Shown here piece after piece: positions 25,930 to 35,281 of a stretch of DNA of 64,000 nucleotides. The notes beneath the pieces are model-generated. The model worked only from the letters and a program-made list of their open reading frames with translations, did not search any database and had not been told where the DNA came from. Numbering within the stretch: the first letter of the stretch is position 1; each line of letters begins with the position of its first letter. The translations under genes and the position numbers were made by a program. Source of the DNA: Pseudomonadales bacterium (GTDB lineage Bacteria > Pseudomonadota > Gammaproteobacteria > Pseudomonadales > DC-out160); NCBI GenBank assembly GCA_019090455.1, contig JAHRWA010000023.1, forward strand, positions 1-64,000, written 5' to 3'.

Positions 25930-26679
25930 ATGAATGATAGTGAAGATATTAATTCAGAACAGAGCAGTCTTACAGTTACCGATTCTCAAGAAGCGGCTGT
26001 GGAAAATGCTTGTCGGCCCATCCGAAGCTTTGTCCGGCGTCAAGGTCGCATGACTGAAAGTCAAAAAAAAGCGATAGATGATCATTGGGCTAAATATAGT
26101 TTGGAGTTGAAGTCGGGTTTGTTGAATCCCGAGGAAATATTTGAGCGTACAGCACCAACAATAATCGAGATTGGTTTTGGCAATGGACATTCCCTTGCTG
26201 AAATGGCGAAAAAGGCACCAGAAAAGAATTTTGTCGGTATTGAAGTGCATAGACCTGGTATCGGTAGTCTATTGATTGAGGCAAGAGAAAAGGCTTTGTC
26301 CAACATTCGATTTTATTGTGATGATGCTGTTGATGTGTTGGAGCATTGCTGCGGACCTAAGAGTATTGATGGTGTGCAATTGTTTTTTCCTGATCCATGG
26401 CATAAAAGACGGCACCATAAAAGGCGTATTGTTAAGCATTCTTTCGTTGATCTTATCAGTGCAAAGCTAAAGCCCGGCGGGTATTTTCATATGGCGACAG
26501 ATTGGGAAGAGTATTCAAAGTATATGATGGACGTCATGTTAGAGAGGGACGATTTTCGGAACCAGGCAGGCCAGAATAACTATTCACCCAGACCCGATTA
26601 TCGGCCCATTACAAAATTTGAATTGCGAGGAGAGCGTTTGGGTCATGGTGTTTGGGACTTGGTTTTTGTTAAGAAATGA
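25930..26679 (+). CDS. trmB: tRNA (guanine46-N7)-methyltransferase
   Basis: 249 residues. After a non-conserved N-terminal arm with 'RPIRSFVRRQGRMTESQKKAIDDHW', the SAM site reads 'IIEIGFGNGHSLAEMA', followed by 'NFVGIEVHRPGIGSLL', 'LFFPDPWHKRRHHKRRIV' (the TrmB hallmark) and 'GYFHMATDWEEYSKYM'. It adds the methyl group to N7 of G46 in the variable loop of many tRNAs. The thiG-trmB order is the one known in Pseudomonas. No clear hairpin terminator follows; a long AT-rich gap does. Confidence 0.96.
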   Translation: MNDSEDINSEQSSLTVTDSQEAAVENACRPIRSFVRRQGRMTESQKKAIDDHWAKYSLELKSGLLNPEEIFERTAPTIIEIGFGNGHSLAEMAKKAPEKNFVGIEVHRPGIGSLLIEAREKALSNIRFYCDDAVDVLEHCCGPKSIDGVQLFFPDPWHKRRHHKRRIVKHSFVDLISAKLKPGGYFHMATDWEEYSKYMMDVMLERDDFRNQAGQNNYSPRPDYRPITKFELRGERLGHGVWDLVFVKK

Positions 26680-27177
26680 GATCTTTAGTCTTCATTAGCA
26701 GATTAACTGACTAGAAAGATTGAAATTGGGCAGATCAAACAATAAATTCCAAATTAACATTGATGAGTTGAAGTGATTGCGGCCTTAATTAGCCTAAATT
26801 GCAAAATCAGTTGGCGGTTTTAATTTGTTTAAAAATAAACTCAATAAAAACAATGGTTTAATTTTTTTTCTGTGGGCTGCAATGAGTTTTTTTAGGTTAG
26901 TTGTGGGGTGATGCTGAGTTGTATTGTTGTTGTAGTTCGATGTTTGGTAATGGAGGTTTTGCTTTGACGGGGAATTTTTCTATTAAGGAAAAGGAAGGTG
27001 TTGTGTTTTGTGGATTTTATATAATACACTGTCGCGAGCAGCAATGGTGAAGATAGCAAGGTCAACTGCGGCGTGTGTGGTAAAAGTTTCAGCGTTTATT
27101 TGGATATTCATAGTTTCGAGTTTGGAAACTGAATTTTTGAAATATAACTGGAAAATGTAGATAAATTTAAATAGGAA
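26680..27177. other. 498-bp gap with candidate promoter and leader of the cold-shock gene
   Basis: No supported protein gene. The left half is rich in A/T runs. A TATAAT box at 27020-27025 (within TATATAAT) would give a 5' leader of about 155 bases for the cold-shock gene, similar in length to cspA-type leaders that control translation in the cold. No convincing -35 is seen. A 38-codon open frame at 27044-27160 lies in this leader but has no independent support. Confidence 0.4.
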
Positions 27178-27186
27178 ATGGTAAAA

Positions 27187-27393
27187 ATGAGTACAGGAAC
27201 AGTTAAGTGGTTTAATGCGGATAAAGGTTTTGGTTTTATTACTCCAGAGGACGGTGGGAAAGATTTATTTGTACACCATTCTGAAATTCAGTGTGGCGGC
27301 GGTTATGCAACACTTAATGATGGCCAGAAGGTAGAATTTGAAGTAGGCCAAGGTCAGAAAGGACCATGTGCAAACAAGGTAGTACCTCTCTGA
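27187..27393 (+). CDS. cold-shock protein, CspA family
   Basis: 68 residues from the ATG at 27187 ('[18 protein letters not shown]'); another start nine bases upstream adds MVK. Both RNA-binding motifs are present: 'KGFGFI' (RNP1) and 'DLFVHHSEI' (RNP2). The tail '[15 protein letters not shown]' is typical. The 5-stranded beta-barrel binds single-stranded RNA/DNA and melts RNA structures. Cys residues in 'QCGGGYATL' and 'GPCANKV' are less common than the usual Ala/Gly. Monocistronic, with a long leader and its own terminator. Confidence 0.93.
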   Translation: MSTGTVKWFNADKGFGFITPEDGGKDLFVHHSEIQCGGGYATLNDGQKVEFEVGQGQKGPCANKVVPL

Positions 27394-27435
27394 TACAATT
27401 TGTCATCCAGTAACCTGGAAGTGACAAAGTACATT

Positions 27436-27475
27436 AAAAAATCGAGTGGCAACTTTTGATGCCCCTCGATTTTTT
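27436..27475. terminator. bidirectional terminator between the cold-shock gene and hemW
   Basis: AAAAAATCGAG pairs with CTCGATTTTTT, extended by GGCA/TGCC after one mismatch, with an 8-base loop. T-runs on both strands let it serve the cold-shock gene and the convergent hemW operon. Confidence 0.8.
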
Positions 27476-27555
27476 GTGTGCATAAGTATTTACGTTGCTA
27501 GCGATTCTTGTTAATGGATGGATAAAGATGTCATAAGAGCGATAAATAGTTGCAG

Positions 27556-28749
27556 TTACAAAAATCGACCCAGTACCGAATTCAAAAAGCGAGCCCCCAA
27601 TTCGCTGGTAAAAATCTTTGAGCCTTCCTTCAGCATTAATTCATCCTTGATAAGTAAATCTATTTGATCCTCAATCGTGCTATAGGCAAGACCCGTGCGA
27701 GTCGTAAAAAGTGCAGCTGTGAAGCCTTCATTTAGTCTAAGAGCGTTCATTAAAAATTCTAAAGGATATTCTAGCTGTTTGATGGTTTGGATTTTACGAC
27801 CGTTGGTTTTATCGTCAGAAAAAGCGTTTATGTAGTCTAAGGGTAGGCGGGTTTTGTTCGTCCGGATTATGCTCCCATTAGTAGCTGAGTTTCTGGCGAC
27901 GGTAATCTTTCCGTGAGCGCCTGCACCGATACCGATATAGTCACCAAACTTCCAGTAATTTAGATTATGAGCGCAGCGATAGTCTGGCTGCTGTTGGCTG
28001 TACGCAGATATTTCGTACTGCTCAAAGCCACTGGAGGCTAGAATCTTTTTCCCATGTTCTTGAATGTTGGCAAGAGTGTCTTCTACGGGCAGCAGGGGTG
28101 GCTGTGAATAGAAAACGGTATTAGGTTCTATCGTCAATTGATACCAAGATAAATGCTTAGGATTGTATTGAATAGCAGTCTCTAAATCTTGCATCGATTC
28201 TTCAAGAGTCTGTCCTGGCAAGCCGTGCATTAAATCTAAATTAAAACTATTGAACCCGGCGTGCTCGGCAATTTCAATTGCCGCTTTTGCTTCATTTGCA
28301 GAATGAGCGCGGCCTAGTTTTTCTAAGTGATGGGGGTTAAAGCTCTGTATACCAATGGATAGTCGGTTAATACCCACTTGCCTATATTGAATAAATTTAT
28401 CTTGTTCAATGGTGTTTGGATTAGCCTCTAAAGTGATTTCCTTGCACATTGTTAGGTCGGCAATGCTCCCTAACTTGACAAAGAGTTGGTGATAAAATTC
28501 GGCAGACAGAATGCTGGGAGTCCCTCCACCGATAAAAATAGTTTGAATGGGCCTATCTTTAATCCACAACGCATCTTGTTTGAAATCGTTAACTAGTGCG
28601 TTCAAATACTCCCTTTCAGGTAACTTATTTGATGTTGCGGCATGGGAATTGAAGTCACAATAAGGACACTTCTTAATGCACCAAGGAGTATGAATGTAAA
28701 GCGAAAGAGGCGGTAATTCGTTAAATACAGGTTGCGAATCGGTCATCAT
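27556..28749 (-). CDS. hemW: radical SAM heme chaperone HemW
   Basis: 397 residues. The radical-SAM motif CxxxCxxC is 'CIKKCPYCDFNSH' near residues 23-35; 'FIGGGTPSILS', 'ITLEANPNTIEQDKF', 'RLSIGIQSFNPHHLEKLGRAH' and 'NLDLMHGLPGQT' follow. HemW binds heme and is thought to deliver it to respiratory enzymes; it is often mislabelled as coproporphyrinogen oxidase, from which it differs by the extra aromatic residue after the third Cys (CDF). Its ATG overlaps the rdgB stop by four bases, so it is the last gene of a coupled metX-metW-rdgB-hemW operon. Confidence 0.95.
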   Translation of the reverse strand: MMTDSQPVFNELPPLSLYIHTPWCIKKCPYCDFNSHAATSNKLPEREYLNALVNDFKQDALWIKDRPIQTIFIGGGTPSILSAEFYHQLFVKLGSIADLTMCKEITLEANPNTIEQDKFIQYRQVGINRLSIGIQSFNPHHLEKLGRAHSANEAKAAIEIAEHAGFNSFNLDLMHGLPGQTLEESMQDLETAIQYNPKHLSWYQLTIEPNTVFYSQPPLLPVEDTLANIQEHGKKILASSGFEQYEISAYSQQQPDYRCAHNLNYWKFGDYIGIGAGAHGKITVARNSATNGSIIRTNKTRLPLDYINAFSDDKTNGRKIQTIKQLEYPLEFLMNALRLNEGFTAALFTTRTGLAYSTIEDQIDLLIKDELMLKEGSKIFTSELGARFLNSVLGRFL

Positions 28750-29360
28750 TTGGGAAATGATACCGGTGAATCTTTCAGCAATTGAATAAACTGATTTAAT
28801 GCTTTGCCGCGATGGCTAATTTGGTTTTTCAGTTCCAGCGATAATTGAGCAGCGGTACATTGTTGATCAGGAACGTAAAAAAGGGGGTCATAGCCGAAAC
28901 CTTGTTGTCCTTCTATGTTGTCGGCGATGTAACCCTCCCACGACCCTTGGCAAATAAGGGGAACGGGGTCTTCGGCATGACGCATAAAAACAATGACGCA
29001 TTGAAACCTGGCTACGGGATGTTCCTTTAGCCGATGACCAAGAGTCTCTAGCAGTTTTTGGTTATTTTGAGTGTCAGTACTACCCTCGCCTGCATAGCGA
29101 GCAGAATAAATGCCTGGCTGTCCGTCCAAGCATTCCACCTCTAACCCTGAATCGTCTGCTATCGCAGGTAGGCCAGTCGCTAATGCCGCATGTCTCGCTT
29201 TGATCAGCGCGTTTTCCACAAAACTGAGTCCGTCTTCGATAGCATCATCAACCCCTAATGTTTTTTGAGAAACAATGTTAAAGGGCTCTCCCTTTAGAGC
29301 TCGCTCGATCTCTCTCAGTTTTCCAGGGTTACCTGTGGCGACGACTATTTTTTGAGTCAT
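28746..29360 (-). CDS. rdgB: dITP/XTP pyrophosphatase RdgB
   Basis: 204 residues of the HAM1/RdgB family: 'VVATGNPGKLREIERAL' at the N-terminus binds the nucleotide base, 'ADDSGLEVECLDGQPGIYSARYAGEG' carries the metal-binding Asp residues, and 'GFGYDPLFYVPDQQCTAAQLS' with 'KNQISHRGKAL' completes the site. The enzyme hydrolyses dITP, dXTP and ITP to monophosphates, keeping deaminated purines out of DNA. It overlaps metW upstream and hemW downstream by four bases each (ATGA-type joints), so translation is coupled in the operon. Confidence 0.96.
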   Translation of the reverse strand: MTQKIVVATGNPGKLREIERALKGEPFNIVSQKTLGVDDAIEDGLSFVENALIKARHAALATGLPAIADDSGLEVECLDGQPGIYSARYAGEGSTDTQNNQKLLETLGHRLKEHPVARFQCVIVFMRHAEDPVPLICQGSWEGYIADNIEGQQGFGYDPLFYVPDQQCTAAQLSLELKNQISHRGKALNQFIQLLKDSPVSFPK

Positions 29361-29959
29361 GAATTGCCCTCTTTAGTGATTCGGTAGAGGGCGGTGGAGC
29401 CAAAAAGGTTGGGCATGATTCGCATTGCTAGACTGTCTCGGTAGTTTGCATCAACAACGGTTCGATCTACGATCCGTAGGCCTTGTCTATAGCACAATGC
29501 TTCAAAATCTTTGAATGTACAGAGGTGTATGTTGGGCGTGTCATACCAATGGTGTGGTAGGGACTTGGACATAGGCATACGACCCTTAAGAGCAAGATAG
29601 CTGCGGTTTCTCCAGAAACCAAAATTGGGAAATGTAACGATTCCCTCTTTGCCTATGCGTAACATGTCCCTTAGAATTTCATGGGGGTGTCTGATTTCTT
29701 GCAATGCTTGCGTCATGATGACGACATCGAAGCTTTGTTCTTTGAAATTTCCAAGGCCCTTATTCAAATCTTGTTCGAGAACATTCACGTTGGCGCGAAC
29801 ACATTCCAAAATGTTATTTTCATCAGATTCTAGACCATAACCGGTTGTTTGTTTCGCAGAGCGTAGATGCTGTAACAAGGAGCCGTCACCACACCCTAAA
29901 TCCAAAACGTGTGCCTTTGAGTTGACCCAGCCTTCAATGACTTCCAGCTCAGGACGCAT
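29357..29959 (-). CDS. metW: methionine biosynthesis protein MetW
   Basis: 200 residues from an ATG at 29959 ('[32 protein letters not shown]'), the normal MetW start, overlapping metX by 11 bp; a longer start at 30016 lies deep inside metX. It has a class I methyltransferase fold ('DLGCGDG', '[17 protein letters not shown]', '[15 protein letters not shown]'). MetW is always found next to MetX in these bacteria and is needed for full homoserine acyltransferase activity, probably by binding it; a methyl transfer reaction has not been established. The tight overlap fits a 1:1 complex. Confidence 0.94.
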   Translation of the reverse strand: MRPELEVIEGWVNSKAHVLDLGCGDGSLLQHLRSAKQTTGYGLESDENNILECVRANVNVLEQDLNKGLGNFKEQSFDVVIMTQALQEIRHPHEILRDMLRIGKEGIVTFPNFGFWRNRSYLALKGRMPMSKSLPHHWYDTPNIHLCTFKDFEALCYRQGLRIVDRTVVDANYRDSLAMRIMPNLFGSTALYRITKEGNS

Positions 29960-31145
29960 TTCGTTTCTCCTGATTGAGCTTGTTTGCTTCAAGGATGATA
30001 TTAGCCATGTAGGCACTGAATAAATTCTTATAGCGCGGAATGTCTAATAAAAAGGAATCGTGCCCTTGAGGTGCATCAATTTTCGCATAACTGACGGTTT
30101 TCTTCGCCTGTAGTAGCGCGTTAACAATTTCTTCAGATCGATTGGGAGCAAACCGCCAGTCTGTGGTAAAAGATATCACCATAAATTTACACAGTGCCTG
30201 ACTGACGGCCCCGACTAGATTGCCGTTATATTCAGCTGCAGGATCGAAATAATCCAAGGCTTTAGTCATCAGTAAATAAGTGTTGGCATCAAAGTTTTCA
30301 GAAAATATCTCACCTTGATATCGTAAATAACTCTCTACTTGAAATTCAGCATCATAGTCAAAGCTCAAATGGCCTTTTTTGAGTTCTCTACCAAACTTCA
30401 AACGCATGGCGTGATCTGAAAGATAAGTCACATGGCCAAGCATTCGCGCGAGTATCAGCCCGCGTTTCGGGTAGCTGCGTTCGCCATAGTAATGTCCATT
30501 GTGAAAGTCAGGATCTGACATGATTGCCTGACGGGCGATTTCATTGAAAGCGATATTTTGTGCAGAGAGTTTGGGTGCTGAAGCGATAACCAGAGCGTGT
30601 CTAATACGATGTGGCAGGTCAATAGCCCATTGCAACGCTTGCATTCCCCCCAAGCTACCACCGACCACAGCAGCCCATTGTAAGATATCAAAATGATCTG
30701 CAAGTTGAGCTTGGCTATGGACCCAATCTTTAACGGTAACAATGGGGAAATCTGGACCGTATGGATGGCTGGTTTCGATATTGAGTGTGGTGGGGCCAAC
30801 GCTGCCATGGCAGCCACCAATGTTATTGGGGCAGACGACAAACAGATGATTCGTGTCGATGGCTTTGCCAGGGCCAATACAAAGGTCCCACCACCCAGGT
30901 CTTTTATCGTCTACATGGTGGTAGCCGGCAGCGTGTTGGTTGCCACTGAGGGCATGACAGATAAGAACAGCATTGGATTTGCTATCGTTTAAAGTTCCGT
31001 AGGTTTCGTAGGCCAAATCATAGTGACTAAGGTTTTGACCGCACTGAAGTTTTATCGCGGTGTCGACTCTTAATGATTGAGACTTGACGAGTCCTACGGA
31101 GTTTTCAGGGAACGGACTAGTATTTTGCATGCTATTCGAAGACAC
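29949..31145 (-). CDS. metX: homoserine O-acyltransferase MetX
   Basis: 398 residues of the alpha/beta-hydrolase MetX family: '[15 protein letters not shown]', '[13 protein letters not shown]' with the nucleophile Ser, and '[12 protein letters not shown]' with the catalytic His. It acylates homoserine for methionine synthesis. In gammaproteobacteria with MetW, the family usually uses succinyl-CoA; the acyl preference cannot be decided here by eye. About 20 N-terminal residues ('[18 protein letters not shown]') are extra and the Met at residue 6 is also possible. First gene of the metX-metW-rdgB-hemW operon. I recognised no SAM riboswitch in the 158-bp upstream gap. Confidence 0.94.
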   Translation of the reverse strand: MSSNSMQNTSPFPENSVGLVKSQSLRVDTAIKLQCGQNLSHYDLAYETYGTLNDSKSNAVLICHALSGNQHAAGYHHVDDKRPGWWDLCIGPGKAIDTNHLFVVCPNNIGGCHGSVGPTTLNIETSHPYGPDFPIVTVKDWVHSQAQLADHFDILQWAAVVGGSLGGMQALQWAIDLPHRIRHALVIASAPKLSAQNIAFNEIARQAIMSDPDFHNGHYYGERSYPKRGLILARMLGHVTYLSDHAMRLKFGRELKKGHLSFDYDAEFQVESYLRYQGEIFSENFDANTYLLMTKALDYFDPAAEYNGNLVGAVSQALCKFMVISFTTDWRFAPNRSEEIVNALLQAKKTVSYAKIDAPQGHDSFLLDIPRYKNLFSAYMANIILEANKLNQEKRNAS

Positions 31146-31303
31146 TACGATTAAAGTGGATGCTGTAAGAGCGGTTTCAATTGCCAGCGACGATTGTACT
31201 GGATTGATTTGATATTGGTTAGTCCTTTGAGTTGCGTTGCTAGTCTTTGGGTTTGAACCGTTATAGAGTATTTTTCTGAAAGCTATTCAGAGAATTAGCG
31301 GGT

Positions 31304-33265
31304 CTAGCTGCCGCCAATCGCAACCACTTTTTTAGATCGGATGGTGGGCGCAGGTATTTTTAGAGCTTTGGTTATTGAGTCAATTTGCGCCATTTGTTTC
31401 TCCAGCTTCTTAATAATTAATTCTAGCTTTTGAACTTGCTCTTTAGTCGAAGATCCGCTTTGTGCGAGCCCCCGAATCTTAACAAGATGATCGTCGAGCA
31501 TTTTCTTTTGTTGTTGAGCATGTTGGAGAATGGGTGACAAAGCAAATTTACACCAGTTTCGAGTGTCTTCAAATGCGTCTTTGTAAAGGCGCTTAGATTC
31601 CTCGGCAATGGTGGCATAAAAGCGTTTTGACACAAAAGCCCTCTCACTTAAGATATTGAGTACGCTGCTACCATAGCGAGATGAATTGGTTTGTAGATCC
31701 GTGAGATCGTGAATGTGTTTATCAATATTGAGAATAGGGTAGGTCAATGTTGAAATAAACTGATCGTTGCCATATTCAGAATAAGTATCCGCTATTATAT
31801 TCTCGGCCTGTTCTGCTTCTTCCTTCAGTAATTGAAAATCGGCTTCAATTGACTTAAAGAATGTTTGCGTTGCTTTACCTGCTCCTTTGCTCGACCAGGT
31901 ACCGGAGAAATCCTCCTGCAATTGCGCTAAGTACCCATCTAGTTTCGATTGTTTAATGGGTGCCAATAATTTCGGTGCCTGTTTTTGAAATAATTTGTGG
32001 CTGGATTTTAATAATAATAATCGTTTGTGATAGAAAGCTTGTTCGGCCTTTGTCTTTTTGTTGAGATCAGTGAATTGCCCACGGCTATCTTTTAAGCTGT
32101 TGCTCAGGCTGAGCTTCTCCTGATTGATTTCTGTGAGGCGTTGACGGATTGATGTGCGGGAATTTTGTAATAAGCTCAGTACATCATTAACAATGGACTC
32201 TTGGATTGCGGCTTCTTTGCCCGCCACAATACTGTTAGATAATAAGCGTTCGAACTCTGGAAGATGGCTCTTATCTAACAAATCCATATCGCCGTTTAGC
32301 TTTCCGAGTAGGCCCATTTTTGCGGACAGCGGTATAATTCCACTAGTAGGGATGCCGAGAGTTTTCGCCGTTTTTTGGCGAACATCGTTAAAATACTCTT
32401 TTTCGATATCCTCACAGTCGGGATCATCCCAGAGCACATCAATTTTGTTTAACACAGCGTACATTCCGCTGTTGATATGACCTGATAAACCACGGATATG
32501 ATTGTTCCATATTTTCAAATCAGTGTCAGTCACGCCGGTGTCGGCACTGAGCATAAACAGTACTGCATGGGCTTCAGGGAGGAGGCTGAAAGTTAATTCT
32601 GGCTCGCAGCCCAGAGCGTTAAGTCCGGGAGTATCTATGATGCGTAAACCTTGCCGCAACAATGGATGTTCGAAGCTGATGAGAGCATGTCGCCAGGCTG
32701 GCACGACAACCTTGCTGGTATCATCGTGAGACTCTTCTAGTGAATTGATTTCAAACCCTAAGGCCACAGCATCTTTCTTGGAAATCAATTTATTACTAGC
32801 GACTTCGGTAAAAGCTCGTGAGATTTTATCGGGTGAGCTTAAATCGAGTGGAACATGAACCCATAGATTCGACTCATGTTTTAGCTCTTTTAAGGTAGTG
32901 GTTTGTGCGCGGGTTTCAATCGGAAGCAACTTGACGTAAGAGTCTCGGGTGGTGAGATCGAAAAATAACTCCGTGGGGCACATGGTGGTTCTACCAGGCT
33001 TGGAGGGCAGCATTCGTTGGCCGTATTGTGAGAAAAATAAGGCATTGATCAGCTCCGTCTTACCCCGAGAAAATTCACCAACAAAAGCCAGCGTAATCTT
33101 ATCGGTTTGCAGCGCTCCCTGTGCTTCATTTAGGCGTATATCGATTTCCCTGGTGCCTAAATGATGTTCCTTTAGCCAGGTTCTATAAAGCGTTAATTGC
33201 CGAATGACCTCTTTTTTCCAAACTATGAAGGCATCGACTTGATTTGAAAGTTGGTTCTTGTTCAT
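31304..33265 (-). CDS. bacterial dynamin-like GTPase
   Basis: 653 residues. GTPase motifs: G1 'GEFSRGKT' at residues 63-70, G2 threonine in 'PGRTTMCPTELFF', G3 'DTPGLNALG' near 215, G4 'NKID' near 275. The rest is long alpha-helical stalk, with coiled-coil character near 380-420 and 590-640. The protein resembles the dynamin/mitofusin-type family ('dynamin family protein') that binds and remodels membranes. A final segment 'KVVAIGGS' is unremarkable. No second dynamin gene lies next to it, unlike paired systems such as LeoABC or DynA/B. It is placed upstream of metX on the same strand but 158 bp away, so it probably has its own transcript. Confidence 0.85.
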   Translation of the reverse strand: MNKNQLSNQVDAFIVWKKEVIRQLTLYRTWLKEHHLGTREIDIRLNEAQGALQTDKITLAFVGEFSRGKTELINALFFSQYGQRMLPSKPGRTTMCPTELFFDLTTRDSYVKLLPIETRAQTTTLKELKHESNLWVHVPLDLSSPDKISRAFTEVASNKLISKKDAVALGFEINSLEESHDDTSKVVVPAWRHALISFEHPLLRQGLRIIDTPGLNALGCEPELTFSLLPEAHAVLFMLSADTGVTDTDLKIWNNHIRGLSGHINSGMYAVLNKIDVLWDDPDCEDIEKEYFNDVRQKTAKTLGIPTSGIIPLSAKMGLLGKLNGDMDLLDKSHLPEFERLLSNSIVAGKEAAIQESIVNDVLSLLQNSRTSIRQRLTEINQEKLSLSNSLKDSRGQFTDLNKKTKAEQAFYHKRLLLLKSSHKLFQKQAPKLLAPIKQSKLDGYLAQLQEDFSGTWSSKGAGKATQTFFKSIEADFQLLKEEAEQAENIIADTYSEYGNDQFISTLTYPILNIDKHIHDLTDLQTNSSRYGSSVLNILSERAFVSKRFYATIAEESKRLYKDAFEDTRNWCKFALSPILQHAQQQKKMLDDHLVKIRGLAQSGSSTKEQVQKLELIIKKLEKQMAQIDSITKALKIPAPTIRSKKVVAIGGS

Positions 33266-33496
33266 GGGGTTACCGTATTCTAATAGCGCACTTTCTTAAT
33301 TGTAGAAGGCTTTCTATGAGGTCTGCCACTATTGGAAGGGGAAACCGTAAAAAGGAGTAAATGAGATAAAAGTTAGGGTATCGGGCGATTGATAGCTATT
33401 AAATGTGCCCACTGAATTAATGTCAAATTATTTAAGGGATGAACTAGCCTTATAGGTCCGCGACAAACGCATTATCTTTCTGTCTTCTTGCCCTCA

Positions 33497-33790
33497 CTAT
33501 CGTCGCCGAATATTCAGTTGTGTCGGTAAATAGGTAGGGGCGCTTATTCGTATTTTTTTGTCTTTGCCCAATAGCCCTTTGTAGATGGATATAGATTGTT
33601 TGGGCACTTTAAACGATTTAGCTAATAAATTGATGAGATGTTTATTAGCCTTACCATCCACAGGGGGTGCAGTAATCTTTATTTTTAGTTGCCCCCCGTG
33701 TTGCCCTACCAGCGTATCGGTTTTCGATTTTGGCAGTAAATGACAATCTAAAATCAAATCGTCACCTTGCCAACAGTAGAATTCGCTCAT
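33497..33790 (-). CDS. yggU: YggU/DUF167 family protein
   Basis: 97 residues of the small DUF167 family: 'LILDCHLLPKSKTDTLVGQHGGQLKIKITAPPVDGKANKHLINLLAKSF' is diagnostic ('PVDGKAN'). The biochemical role is unknown; structures show a mixed alpha/beta fold. Its start overlaps the yggT stop by four bases, so it is the last gene of a yggS-proC-yggT-yggU operon, an order kept in many gammaproteobacteria. Confidence 0.92.
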   Translation of the reverse strand: MSEFYCWQGDDLILDCHLLPKSKTDTLVGQHGGQLKIKITAPPVDGKANKHLINLLAKSFKVPKQSISIYKGLLGKDKKIRISAPTYLPTQLNIRRR

Positions 33791-34365
33791 GAAAAACTGA
33801 CTAAGGCTCGCAATACGGAATTGCTAGACAATCCAAATAAGATCTTAATGAATTGAATGCCGAGTAACACCACCATGGGGGACAAATCTAAACCGCCCAT
33901 TGCTGGAATAATTTTACGAACAGGCGACATGATTGGCGAGGTAATTTGATCCAAAAGAGAGGAAAATGAACTGTAATTTCCCTGTGAAATCCAACTGAGT
34001 ATCACTTGTAGGAAAATGGCGTAGAAAAAGAAATCGATAACAAAGCCTGCAGAGCTCAGAAGTGAAGCCATTGTTAAATTCAGAACAGGTGGTAGGCCGC
34101 CAATGAGAAAGAAAGCCAAACAGAGAACTTTTACTATCTGCAATAGCAGCACCAGCGTCAAAGACGCTATGTCCAATCCACCGAACCCCGGTACCACGCG
34201 GCGTAATGGCTTTAATATAGGGTTTGTTGCTTTTAGGACGAATTGAGAGACCGGATTATAGAAATCGGCCCGTACAACTTGTAATAAAAATCGCGCAAAA
34301 ACGATATAGCAATAGATGTCGATGAAAGTATCAATAAGGAATAAAAATGCTTTATCCGGGTTCAT
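33787..34365 (-). CDS. yggT: YggT family integral membrane protein
   Basis: 192 residues with two copies of the YggT unit, each with two hydrophobic helices and the pattern 'NPVSQFVLKATNPILKPLRRVVPGFGGLD' in the first and 'SSLLDQITSPIMSPVRKIIPAMGGLDLSP' in the second. The protein is in the inner membrane. Relatives have been linked to osmotic tolerance and, in plastids, to membrane protein assembly, but the function in bacteria is not settled. Located between proC and yggU in a compact operon. Confidence 0.93.
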   Translation of the reverse strand: MNPDKAFLFLIDTFIDIYCYIVFARFLLQVVRADFYNPVSQFVLKATNPILKPLRRVVPGFGGLDIASLTLVLLLQIVKVLCLAFFLIGGLPPVLNLTMASLLSSAGFVIDFFFYAIFLQVILSWISQGNYSSFSSLLDQITSPIMSPVRKIIPAMGGLDLSPMVVLLGIQFIKILFGLSSNSVLRALVSFS

Positions 34366-34413
34366 TCAGGGGCTTCCTTTTTATGTCAGAACGGGGTCTG
34401 ACAAGTCAGTGGT

Positions 34414-35247
34414 TTAATCTACGAGTTCAGATAATTCGATGGAGCGATCGCGGGCTCCTTCTAGCGCCTGCTCAAACAAATCGACCAAACCGCCAGCTTC
34501 TAAGCACTCTAGTGCACGTTCGGTGGTTCCGCCGGGAGAGGTGACGTTTTTTCTTAGTATTGCAGGTTCATCATCTGACGCAATGGCCATTTTTGCCGAT
34601 CCCAGTGCCGTGTGTAAAGTTAACTCGCGACACACTTGAGGATCTAGGCCCAGTTTTTTTCCTGCTAAAATCATCGCTTCCATGACGAGAAAATAATAAG
34701 CAGGGCCACTACCGGATAGCGCTGTGACGGCATCAATATCTGACTCCTTGTCTACCCAAAGTGCAATTCCGACACTGTCGAGGATATCTTTAGCGAGTTG
34801 TTTCTGCTGTTCACTCACCTTCGCATTTGCGTATAAGCCTGTGGCACCGGATTGAACCAGGGCTGGAGTGTTAGGCATGCATCGGACGATGGCTAAATCT
34901 TTAGCGAACCACTTAGCCATGCTAGCGACGGTAATACCCGCCGCAATACTGATGATGAGGGGTGGCTTAGTGTCATTGCTTGTCGTAGCCAAGCTTGTTG
35001 CTAAACCTTCCACTACAGGCTTCATTACCTGAGGCTTCACTGCTAGAACTAATACGTCAGCAGCGGACACCACGTCGCTATTGTCAGAACTGGTGTTCAC
35101 GCCTAGGGTTTCTTTTGCGGAGGCTAAGGCGGATTCATTTAAATCACTCATGATGATGCGATTGGCATCGTATCCTTTAGCGATTAGTCCACCTGCCAAG
35201 CTACTGGCCATATTGCCAGCGCCGATAAATCCGATGCATTTACTCAT
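34414..35247 (-). CDS. proC: pyrroline-5-carboxylate reductase
   Basis: 277 residues. N-terminal Rossmann fold 'IGFIGAGNMASSLAGGLI', then 'VLAVKPQVM', 'IISIAAGITVASM', 'IVRCMPNTPALVQSGATGLY' and the C-terminal signature 'ALSGSGPAYYFLVMEAMILAG' with 'NVTSPGGTTERALECLE'. It reduces pyrroline-5-carboxylate to proline with NAD(P)H in the cytoplasm. It lies 34 bp after yggS and 48 bp before yggT in the same operon, the common gammaproteobacterial arrangement. Confidence 0.97.
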   Translation of the reverse strand: MSKCIGFIGAGNMASSLAGGLIAKGYDANRIIMSDLNESALASAKETLGVNTSSDNSDVVSAADVLVLAVKPQVMKPVVEGLATSLATTSNDTKPPLIISIAAGITVASMAKWFAKDLAIVRCMPNTPALVQSGATGLYANAKVSEQQKQLAKDILDSVGIALWVDKESDIDAVTALSGSGPAYYFLVMEAMILAGKKLGLDPQVCRELTLHTALGSAKMAIASDDEPAILRKNVTSPGGTTERALECLEAGGLVDLFEQALEGARDRSIELSELVD

Positions 35248-35281
35248 TGGTACACCTTAAATAAATCATTAATTCCTGTTG

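Noticed and set aside
27044..27160. 38-codon hydrophobic open frame in the cold-shock leader
   Set aside because: No ribosome-binding site of note and no neighbour support; long frames of this size are expected by chance in a 500-bp gap.
31146..31303. SAM riboswitch before metX
   Set aside because: No conserved core of any SAM riboswitch class was recognised in the 158 bp.
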